Shown: positions 33,792 to 40,275 of the stretch, piece after piece
How the letters are laid out: each line of letters begins with the position of its first letter
How positions within the stretch are numbered: position 1 is the first letter of the stretch
From: Actinoplanes solisilvae
Lineage (GTDB): Bacteria > Actinomycetota > Actinomycetes > Mycobacteriales > Micromonosporaceae
Assembly (NCBI RefSeq): GCF_003999975.1
Contig: NZ_RJAC01000017.1
Location: 62,001 to 126,000 of the forward strand
DNA: 64,000 nt
Reading direction: 5' to 3'
Made by a program: the position numbers and the translations under genes
Notes under the pieces: generated by a model
Told to the model about the DNA's origin: nothing
The model's input: the letters and a program-made list of their open reading frames with translations, nothing else
The model's database searches: none

Positions 33792-34070
33792 CAGCGCGTC
33801 CCTTTCCCTAGCCCGCCAGCCCTGCGAGCCCGCCGGCCGCGCGGTCGCCGCACGTGTCGGCTCGCCGCTCCGGCTACCCGGTCGATCTCGGCGCAAACGC
33901 TGTGGTCGGCGTCACATTCGCTGATGGAATCGGCGTGGGGTTCCGATCGTTGTGGACAGGTGTCGGTAGTGCCCAGTGTCCCCGGGCCTCACCCATTGCC
34001 TGCACGGAATACCGTTCGGCTGGAGCCGTGCTGAGCCACTCGCCGCGAGGCGACCTGCACTCCGACACCC

Positions 34071-34101
34071 GCGCCGCCCCCGGCTTAGCCGAGGGCGGCG
34101 C
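34071..34101 (+). terminator. Orphan terminator-like hairpin
   Basis: A 14-bp stem (gcgccgcccccggc / gccgagggcggcgc, one mismatch) with loop tta is followed by tccttt on the plus strand. No plus-strand gene lies between the DUF1360 terminator and this hairpin, so the transcript it would end is unknown. Confidence 0.55.
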
Positions 34102-34124
34102 TCCTTTACCCGGAGCCCTCGCCT

Positions 34125-34187
34125 CCGCCTCGCGTGGCCTTTCCGCCTCGCGTGGCCTTTCCGCCTCGCGTGGCCTCTCCGCCTCCC
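34125..34187. repeat. 18-bp tandem repeat
   Basis: Three near-identical units of ccgcctcgcgtggccttt start at 34125, 34143 and 34161, with a partial fourth at 34179. It is intergenic, upstream of the small gene at 34285. Confidence 0.9.
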
Positions 34188-34284
34188 GTCGACCGGCCGT
34201 GGCTCCGGGTTTCTGCGGCGGTGTGGCGGTTTGTGGGGTCCGGCTCACGTTTTTGGTGTTGTGAGGGCGGGTAGTTGATCTCGC

Positions 34285-34488
34285 ATGAGTGATGACCGGA
34301 TCGGGCGGCGGGCTGCTGACCTGCTGCCCGAAGAGTTGGCTTCCGGAAGCGCGGACCCCCGCGCGCAGGCCGAGGCGATTCTCGAGGAGTCCGACGAACG
34401 CGAGGACGATCCCGAGGCCGCGCCCGACTCGTTCCTGGAGCGCCGCCGGTCGGACGAGACCGTAGAACCCGGCGAAACCACTCGGTAG
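34285..34488 (+). CDS. Small acidic conserved protein
   Basis: A 67-residue hydrophilic protein. Its core, QAEAILEESDEREDDPEAAP followed by SFLERRRSDETVEP, resembles a small family I recall across Streptomyces and Mycobacterium with the form AILxxSDxR...D.AP...EhRtSxxTV. Function is unknown. The start ATG at 34285 has only a weak ribosome-binding site. It is probably monocistronic or cotranscribed with the GAF-ANTAR gene that follows after 15 bp. Confidence 0.62.
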   Translation: MSDDRIGRRAADLLPEELASGSADPRAQAEAILEESDEREDDPEAAPDSFLERRRSDETVEPGETTR

Positions 34489-34503
34489 AGGCACAAGACT
34501 TAC

Positions 34504-35316
34504 GTGATCGTCGATGGTCATGGCAGGATGCCCGGCGTGCCTGCCCCATATCGCCGGGTTTCGTCCCCGGACCGCGGTCCCGCCCGAGTGGTGACCCGTC
34601 CGCGGCGTACCCGTTCCGTGGCCCGACCGGTGGAACCCGTCGGCCCGCACCCCGTGGAACTGGCGGGCCTGCTGCACGAGCTCACCGCTCGACTGCTTTC
34701 GTCCAACAGCTTCGCCCAGGCTCTGGAACGGCTGGCCGTCTTCGCGGCCGGCGCTGTGCCCGGTGTCGTCCGCTGCTCGATCGTGCTGATCGGCGAGGGC
34801 GGTCCGCTGACCCACGTCGGCTACGGCAGCGCCGGTACGGCGATCGACCGGATCCAGTACGCCGAGGCAACCATCGGCCCGGGGCTGGACTCCGCCCGCT
34901 CCCGCACGATGATCACCGCGCCGGATCTCGCCGCCGACGCCCGCTGGCCCGACCTGATCGAGGCGGCGCGGGCCGAGGGCGTGCATGCCGTGGCCGCCAT
35001 CCCGCTCGACCTGCCGCGGGCTGAGGTGGGCGCCCTGAGCCTGTATTTCGACACGCCCGACGCCCCCGGTGCCGACCTGCTGCTCACCGCGATGGCCCTG
35101 GCCAACCAGTCCGAGGTCCTCCTGGACGAGCTGCGGCGCCGCGATGTGCAGAGCTCCGGCGCGGCGGTCGACCGGGCCATCGGCGTGATCATCGCCCAGC
35201 GCGGCTGCGGCGTGCAGGAGGCCTACGACGTGCTGCGCGACACCGCCCAGCGCCTGGGACTAGACCGCCACGCCGTCGCCGATCGCCTGATCGCCGTAGC
35301 CGCTCGCAACGCCTGA
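34504..35316 (+). CDS. GAF-ANTAR domain regulator
   Basis: A 270-residue protein (start GTG at 34504 or ATG at 34528). A basic, Pro-rich N-terminus leads into a GAF domain (about residues 55-200, RCSIVLIGEGGPLTHVGYG near its start). The C-terminus (about 210-265) is an ANTAR domain: AVDRAIGVIIAQRGCGVQEA and YDVLRDTAQRLGLDRHAVAD. ANTAR proteins bind paired RNA hexaloop hairpins and prevent transcription termination. GAF would be the sensor. No obvious RNA target lies beside it in this window. Confidence 0.88.
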   Translation: MIVDGHGRMPGVPAPYRRVSSPDRGPARVVTRPRRTRSVARPVEPVGPHPVELAGLLHELTARLLSSNSFAQALERLAVFAAGAVPGVVRCSIVLIGEGGPLTHVGYGSAGTAIDRIQYAEATIGPGLDSARSRTMITAPDLAADARWPDLIEAARAEGVHAVAAIPLDLPRAEVGALSLYFDTPDAPGADLLLTAMALANQSEVLLDELRRRDVQSSGAAVDRAIGVIIAQRGCGVQEAYDVLRDTAQRLGLDRHAVADRLIAVAARNA

Positions 35317-35320
35317 CGGC

Positions 35321-35446
35321 CAGACGCCAGACCGCCAGACGCCAGACGGTCGACCGTCAGACCGTCAGACCGTCCGGACGCCACACCGGTCGGACGCCAC
35401 ACCGGTCGGACGCCACACCGGTCGGACGCCACACCGGTCGGACGCC
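35321..35446. repeat. Short tandem repeats including a 16-bp array
   Basis: From 35374 a 16-bp unit, tcggacgccacaccgg, repeats four times with perfect period (35374, 35390, 35406, 35422) plus a partial copy. Just upstream, 7- to 8-bp units such as gccagac and gaccgtca repeat irregularly. It lies between the convergent GAF-ANTAR and MhuD-type genes. Confidence 0.92.
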
Positions 35447-35457
35447 CGCGGCCGCCG

Positions 35458-35769
35458 TTAGTCGGTGGGTTTCTCGGCGTGCTGGATCACCTCGAACTCG
35501 AGCAGCGAGGCTCCGCTGGCGACCGGCTTGGCCCGTTCGCCCGAGTGGGCCGCCCGGCCGCTGCCCGCCGACCAGGCCTGGAATGCCTCTTCCGACTCCC
35601 ACTTCGTGTAGACGAAGTAGCGCGTCTCGCCGCCCACCGGCCGCAAGAGCTCGAAAGCGAGGAACCCCGGCGCGTTTTCCACGGCCCCCTGCCGCGCCGC
35701 GAACCGTTTCTCGAGCTCGGGCCCGGCACCCTCGGGAACCTCAATCGCGTTGATCTTCACAACAGCCAT
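35458..35769 (-). CDS. mhuD: Haem-degrading monooxygenase, MhuD type
   Basis: A 103-residue ABM-fold enzyme closely resembling mycobacterial MhuD, which opens haem and releases iron. It begins MAVVKINAIEVPEGAGPELE, and contains RYFVYTKWESEEAF and RAAHSGERA. The catalytic and haem-binding residues of that family are in place: Asn7, Arg22, Trp66 and the proximal ligand His75. MhuD-type enzymes usually make mycobilins without releasing CO. No haem uptake genes lie in this window. A DnaA-box-like array lies just upstream. Confidence 0.87.
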   Translation of the reverse strand: MAVVKINAIEVPEGAGPELEKRFAARQGAVENAPGFLAFELLRPVGGETRYFVYTKWESEEAFQAWSAGSGRAAHSGERAKPVASGASLLEFEVIQHAEKPTD

Positions 35770-35809
35770 GCCGCAACGCTACTGCCTCCACGGCGGCGTG
35801 TTTGGGGGC

Positions 35810-35913
35810 TGTGGACAACGCTGCGCCGGGCCTGTGGACAACGCCCGCGACCGCGCCGTGGACAACGCCCGCGACCGCGCCGTGGACAACGCCTCAGGCC
35901 GGGCTGTGGACAA
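35810..35913. repeat. Regular array of five DnaA-box-like 9-mers
   Basis: Five copies of t/cGTGGACAA in one orientation start at 35810, 35833, 35857, 35881 and 35905, with spacing 23, 24, 24 and 24 bp. Three are TGTGGACAA, the exact complement of TTGTCCACA, the preferred DnaA box of Streptomyces. Two have C at the first place. The spacer between the middle copies is also repeated (gcccgcgaccgcgc). It is intergenic, between the MhuD-type gene and the end of the exporter gene. Confidence 0.9.
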
Positions 35914-35948
35914 CGGCCCGCCCGCCCCGAAGAGGCGGACGGGCACGT

Positions 35949-37664
35949 CTATCGGGACTTCGAAGTGCCGTCCGCAGGCGTCGCCTCGTCGCGCAGCGGA
36001 CCCGCTCCCACCTCGCCCGGAACACCCATGCTGTTCTCGGCGGCCAGAATGTCGTCGGCCCGCTGCTGCTGGGCCGAGCGCATGCTGAGCGGGATCTCCG
36101 GCAGGAAGAACACCACGATCAACCCGATCACCATTACGGCCAGCGCCAGCAGGAACACGATCTGGATGCCGTCGGAGAAGCCCACCTTGAACGGGTGCGC
36201 CACCACGTCCGAGAGCCGGTTGAGGAACGACGTGTCGCTCAGCGCGTCCCCGCCCGTCGCCTGCCGCAGTTCCGCGGCCTGGTTCGGGTCCGCCGCCAGT
36301 GCCGCCTGGAATTCCGGCGTACGCTCCGCGGTCTGGAACGCGCTGCCGATCTTGCCCGGCAGGACGTTGAAGAGGACCGACAGGAAGACGGCCGTGCCCA
36401 GCGTGCCGCCCATCGAGCGGAAGAACGTCACCGAGCTGGTCGCCACGCCGATCTCGCGGGGCGACACCGCGTTCTGCACCGCGGTGATCATCGGCTGCAT
36501 GTTGCCGCCCAGGCCGAGACCCATCAGCACCATGATCAGCATGACGCGCCAGAGCGGGGTGTCGGCGCCGATCGTGGCGAACAGGCCGAGCGAGGCCACC
36601 ATCAGCGTGCTGCCGATGATCGGGAAGATGCGGTAACGACCCGTACGGGCGATCAGCTGACCCGAGATGATCGAGCCGGACATGATGCCGAAGACGAACG
36701 GGATCATCTGGAGGCCGGCCAGCGTTGCCGACGATCCCTTCACGATCTGCAGGTAGAGCGGGACCGTCATGAGGCCGCCGAACATGGCCATGCCGAGGAT
36801 CGTGCTCGAGGTCGCGCCGACGGCGATCGTACGGTTGCGGAACAGCCGGATCGGCAGCAGTGCCTCGTCGCCGTAGGCGCGCTCGATGAGCACGAAGGCC
36901 ACCAGCCCGATCGCGCCGATGATGTAGCAGAGGAACGCGCGACCCGAGTCCCAGCCCCACGTACGCCCCTGTTCGGCGACGGTCAGCAGCGGCACCAGGC
37001 CGACGATCAGCGCGACCGCGCCGGGCCAGTCGATGCGGTGGTTGACGCGGTGGTGGGGCAGGTGCAGCACGCGCGCTACGACGATCATGGCCGCGATGCC
37101 GATCGGGACGTTCAGGTAGAACACCCAGCGCCAGCCGTCGAGCCACAGGATGCTGTCGGCGCCCGCGAAGAAGCCGCCCATGATCGGGCCGAGCACGCTC
37201 GCGGTGCCGAAGACGGCCAGGAAGTAGCCCTGGTATTTGGCGCGCTCGCGGGGCGGGACGATGTCGCCGATGATGGCGAGCGCCAGCGACATCAGGCCGC
37301 CGGCGCCGATGCCCTGAATGGCCCGGAACGCCGCCAGTTCGTACATGTTCTGGGACATGCCGCAGAGGAACGAGCCGACGACGAAAATGCCGATCGCGAA
37401 CAGGAAGAACGGGCGTCGTCCGTAGATGTCGGAAAGCTTGCCGTAGAGCGGCGTCGAGATCGTCGACGTGATCAGGAAGGCCGTGGTGGCCCATGCCTGA
37501 ATGTCGAAGCCGTGCAGGTCGTCCGCGATGGTGCGGGTGGCGGTCGCCATGATCGTCTGGTCGAGGGCGGCCAGGAACATGCCCATCATGAGGCCGGCCA
37601 GGATCGTCAGGATCTGGCGGTGGGTGAATTCCCCGGGCGCTGCTTCGGGTTTGGTGTCGCTCAC
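35949..37664 (-). CDS. DHA2-family MFS multidrug exporter
   Basis: A 571-residue transporter with about 14 hydrophobic helices, the size and layout of EmrB/QacA-type drug:proton antiporters. Motif A-like KLSDIYGRRPFFL is between helices 2 and 3, and the D-type motif LAALDQTIMATATRTI is in helix 1. A large loop of about 100 residues precedes the last helix. It is likely cotranscribed with the upstream MarR regulator, whose stop overlaps its ATG by four bases. It therefore probably confers inducible resistance to an unknown compound. Confidence 0.9.
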   Translation of the reverse strand: MSDTKPEAAPGEFTHRQILTILAGLMMGMFLAALDQTIMATATRTIADDLHGFDIQAWATTAFLITSTISTPLYGKLSDIYGRRPFFLFAIGIFVVGSFLCGMSQNMYELAAFRAIQGIGAGGLMSLALAIIGDIVPPRERAKYQGYFLAVFGTASVLGPIMGGFFAGADSILWLDGWRWVFYLNVPIGIAAMIVVARVLHLPHHRVNHRIDWPGAVALIVGLVPLLTVAEQGRTWGWDSGRAFLCYIIGAIGLVAFVLIERAYGDEALLPIRLFRNRTIAVGATSSTILGMAMFGGLMTVPLYLQIVKGSSATLAGLQMIPFVFGIMSGSIISGQLIARTGRYRIFPIIGSTLMVASLGLFATIGADTPLWRVMLIMVLMGLGLGGNMQPMITAVQNAVSPREIGVATSSVTFFRSMGGTLGTAVFLSVLFNVLPGKIGSAFQTAERTPEFQAALAADPNQAAELRQATGGDALSDTSFLNRLSDVVAHPFKVGFSDGIQIVFLLALAVMVIGLIVVFFLPEIPLSMRSAQQQRADDILAAENSMGVPGEVGAGPLRDEATPADGTSKSR

Positions 37665-38131
37665 GAGTTCTCCCGTGGGGTGGCGAGGTGGGCCTCGACC
37701 GAGCTGTTGAATTCTGCGAAGAGGCCGGCGAATTCGGCGGCCCGTCCTGGTGGCCAGTCGTTCAATGTCTCGCTCAGCCAGGCGTGGCGCCGCTGTTCGA
37801 GCCGCTCGACGGCGACCAGGCCGGCCTCGGTGATCGCCAGCCGGGTGGCGCGGCCGTCCTCGGGGTCGGCCTCGCGACGGGCCAGACCGGCCTTGACGAG
37901 CTGGGCGACCTGCCGGCTGATCGTCGAGGGATCGGCCTGTTTGATCTCGGCGAGATCGGTCGCCCGCAGGGGACCGCGGTGACGCAGCGGGAAGAGCAGC
38001 AGAAGCGCGGAGAACTCCGCACCAAGATCCCCGACATTGAGCATGCTCCTGGCTCGGGTCATGAGCCGGGCGAACCGTACAAGTTCGTCGGCCAGCCGGG
38101 GGATGTCATCGGGAATGTCTGATTCGCGCAC
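37661..38131 (-). CDS. MarR-family regulator of the exporter
   Basis: A 156-residue winged-helix repressor. Recognition region LAEIKQADPSTISRQVAQLV, wing EADPEDGRATRLAITEAG. GTG at 38131 is preferred over the TTG at 38155 because GAGG lies a few bases ahead of it. The stop overlaps the exporter start, so the two are coupled, and autoregulation through the upstream region near 38140-38190 is likely. Confidence 0.85.
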   Translation of the reverse strand: MRESDIPDDIPRLADELVRFARLMTRARSMLNVGDLGAEFSALLLLFPLRHRGPLRATDLAEIKQADPSTISRQVAQLVKAGLARREADPEDGRATRLAITEAGLVAVERLEQRRHAWLSETLNDWPPGRAAEFAGLFAEFNSSVEAHLATPRENS

Positions 38132-38194
38132 GATCTGCCTCGGTGAGAAGAGCAATGATGCGTGCAGACTACAACTGGTTGGTCGATGAACGTA

Positions 38195-38788
38195 TCAGCG
38201 CATCCGCCACACGCCGGTGACCAGAGATTCGGTCTCCTCGAGAACAGCGGGCACGGGTACGTCGAATTCGGCGACCCGCTCGAAGAGGCGTTCGGGGAAG
38301 TAGCCACGGCCCGGGTCGCCGACCAGCACGACCGTGCCCTCGCGCCGCGCGGCCCGCAGCCGGGCGCTCATCTCGGCTGCCACGGTGGGGCTGTAGAAGA
38401 CGTCCCCGGCCAGCAGGACGTCCGGCCGTGCCGTGAGCTCGTCACGCAGGGTGAGATCGTTGGCCGCGAAGTTGCGGCGGGTAGCGGCCACGGCGGCCGG
38501 GTCGAGGTCGGTCGCGCTGACCTCGGCGGCGCCGGCCCGGCCTGCGGCGATGGCGGCGATGCCGCTGCCGGTCGCGAGATCGAGGACGCGCTTCCCCTCG
38601 ACCGTCCGCGGATGATCGAGCACATAACGGGCCAGGGCCTGACCGCCCGCCCAGACAAAAGCCCAGAAAGGCGGCGGCTCGTCGCTGCGGAACTCGCCGC
38701 CGGACGCGTCGAACAGCCCGGTCGCGTCGTCGGCCAGGTAGAGCGAGATCTCCGGCGTCAACGGAACCGGGCGAAGAGTGGTCTGCAC
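38195..38788 (-). CDS. Class I SAM-dependent methyltransferase
   Basis: A 197-residue methyltransferase. The SAM-binding motif is RVLDLATGSGIAAIAAGRAG, followed by VSATDLDP and later VLLAGDVFYSP. The form fits the family that includes electron-transfer-flavoprotein lysine methyltransferases and PrmA-like enzymes, so the target may be a protein Lys. GTG at 38788 is chosen as start. The open frame continues upstream across the SARP-like gene's end without support. It is the gene after the SARP-like regulator on the same strand, with 35 bp between them. Confidence 0.8.
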   Translation of the reverse strand: MQTTLRPVPLTPEISLYLADDATGLFDASGGEFRSDEPPPFWAFVWAGGQALARYVLDHPRTVEGKRVLDLATGSGIAAIAAGRAGAAEVSATDLDPAAVAATRRNFAANDLTLRDELTARPDVLLAGDVFYSPTVAAEMSARLRAARREGTVVLVGDPGRGYFPERLFERVAEFDVPVPAVLEETESLVTGVWRMR

Positions 38789-38823
38789 CCAGCGATTCTG
38801 CGCGGTCGAAAGCCGTGGTGGCG

Positions 38824-39300
38824 TTAGGCGGCCAACCGCGTGGTCGCGAGTTTCGCGCGGTACTCGGCGCGGGCCTCGGTGGCCCAGGGCTGGTTCTCGT
38901 CTTCGAGCAGCGGGCGGGCGGCGACGTAGGACGCGGCGGTCAGCGGTTTGACGGCCCGGTCGGCGGGGCGGCTCGCGGCCGCGGCGACGAGTTCGTCGAA
39001 GCGCGCGACATCGACCCGTACGCGGTCCGGGTCGAGCGACCATCGGCTGCCCTCACGCCGTACGACCGAGTCTCGGGGCGCCGCGCCGGGCTCCAGTCGG
39101 TCACGGAGGACCGACATGTCGCTTTCGACACTGTTCTTCTTTTCTCCCAGCATGCCGGCCAGTTCCGACGTGGACATCTCGCCGCGCAAAGCGAGCAGGG
39201 CCAGGAGGTGACGCGGTTGGTCGCCGCCGAAATCAGTTCCGGCCAGGACGACGCCCCTGGTCCGGACCTCGACGGGGCCGAAGAGCTGGATGTCGAACAT
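38824..39300 (-). CDS. Shortened SARP-like regulator
   Basis: A 158-residue protein. The N-terminal half (MFDIQLFGPVEVRTRG, then HLLALLALRGEMSTSELAGM and SVLRDRLEPG) is an OmpR-type winged helix as in SARPs. Only the first part of an activation domain follows (about residues 115-158, FDELVAAAAS and AASYVAARPLL), so it is less than half the usual length. The ATG at 39300 is chosen because it starts the domain. A longer start at 39363 adds an unrelated N-terminus. It may act as a stand-alone DNA-binding protein. Confidence 0.68.
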   Translation of the reverse strand: MFDIQLFGPVEVRTRGVVLAGTDFGGDQPRHLLALLALRGEMSTSELAGMLGEKKNSVESDMSVLRDRLEPGAAPRDSVVRREGSRWSLDPDRVRVDVARFDELVAAAASRPADRAVKPLTAASYVAARPLLEDENQPWATEARAEYRAKLATTRLAA

Positions 39301-39520
39301 GTTTCGGAACTCTGCGGGTGTGGGAGTCAAGGCAGCAAGCCCCAATGCGAGGGGTGGCCTCACCCGAAAGACTGGTTATAGCGGCCGCTCGGCCTCATCC
39401 GTTCATCGGGCGTACCGCTGGACGCGAACCGGGCCGGTGCACCACCAGCCTGTTGGTAGGGCAAAGATGAGAGCTGGTACTCCTTAGACTGCCACGGTCG
39501 GATCCGGTGAAAGGTGGCTC

Positions 39521-40177
39521 ATGAGTAACGGCGATGCGATCAGCGTGCTCGTCGTCGACGGCCACCAGACGTTTGCCGAGCTGCTCGGACATGCGCTGGC
39601 GGGCCAGCCTGACCTGGAATATGTGGGGCACGCGCTGACCGGTGCGGAGGCTCTGCGGCTCGCCGCCGAGCTGCGTCCCAACGTGATCCTGCTCGACCCT
39701 GATTTGTCCGATGCGGACGGAATTGCGATCGCTGAGCTGCTCCGAGTGCGGCAACCCGACACTCGTGTGGTGATCCTCACTGCCAGCGATGAGTCGGCGC
39801 TCGTCGGCCGGGCCACCGCGGCGGGCGCGGCCGGTTTCCTCTCGAAGAACGGTGCCCTCGGCGACGTGCTGAACGCGCTGCGTACCGCGCACGGCGGCGG
39901 CATGACCGTCTCCACCGACATCCTCGCCCGGCTGCTGCGCAGCACCAGCCCGGTGGTCGGCCCGCGCGGCGGCGGCCTCACCGCCCGTGAGGACGAGGTT
40001 CTTCAACTCATGGCGGCCGGGCTCGACGCGCGGGCCATCGCCCGCCGGCTCGGCATCAGCCTGCACACGTGCCGCGGCTACGTGAAGGCCGTGCTCGCCA
40101 AGCTCGGCGCCCACAGCCAGCTCGAAGCTGTGGCGATCGCCACACGTCGTGGTCTGGTGCGCCCCGGTCGGCAGTGA
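39521..40177 (+). CDS. NarL/FixJ-family response regulator, atypical acidic site
   Basis: A 218-residue regulator. The receiver domain (about residues 1-120) has the phospho-acceptor context VILLDPDLSDADG, the conserved Thr in VVILTASDES and the Lys in GFLSKNG. At the N-terminal acidic pair it has VVDGHQT, so one of the two usual Asp/Glu residues is Gly. The C-terminus is a LuxR-type HTH (LTAREDEVLQLMAAGLDARA and RLGISLHTCRGYVKAVLAKL). No partner kinase is next to it. The atypical pocket may change phosphorylation. Confidence 0.87.
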   Translation: MSNGDAISVLVVDGHQTFAELLGHALAGQPDLEYVGHALTGAEALRLAAELRPNVILLDPDLSDADGIAIAELLRVRQPDTRVVILTASDESALVGRATAAGAAGFLSKNGALGDVLNALRTAHGGGMTVSTDILARLLRSTSPVVGPRGGGLTAREDEVLQLMAAGLDARAIARRLGISLHTCRGYVKAVLAKLGAHSQLEAVAIATRRGLVRPGRQ

Positions 40178-40275
40178 CTCTAAGTAGTTCCGCTCGACAC
40201 TCATCCGGGAAGACGTGAAATCCGTACCTGTTGCGGGGAGGGCGCGAATCGGCGCCGACAGGGGAAGGGTTTCGC

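Larger units (their letters stand above)
33792..34284. other. Non-coding region with orphan hairpin and repeat
   Basis: About 490 bp without a supported gene. It holds a strong hairpin (34071-34101), an 18-bp tandem repeat (34125-34178) and a single near-match to a DnaA box (TGTGGACAG, 33951-33959). Open frames across the repeat exist on both strands but look like shadows. Confidence 0.55.

Noticed and set aside
35321..35446. The repeat array as a CRISPR
   Set aside because: Units are 16 bp and contiguous, with no unique spacers and no cas genes nearby.
35802..37982. 726-codon plus-strand frame starting in the DnaA-box array
   Set aside because: Its start region translates the tandem repeat, and the rest is antisense to the DHA2 exporter, whose helices and motifs are clear.
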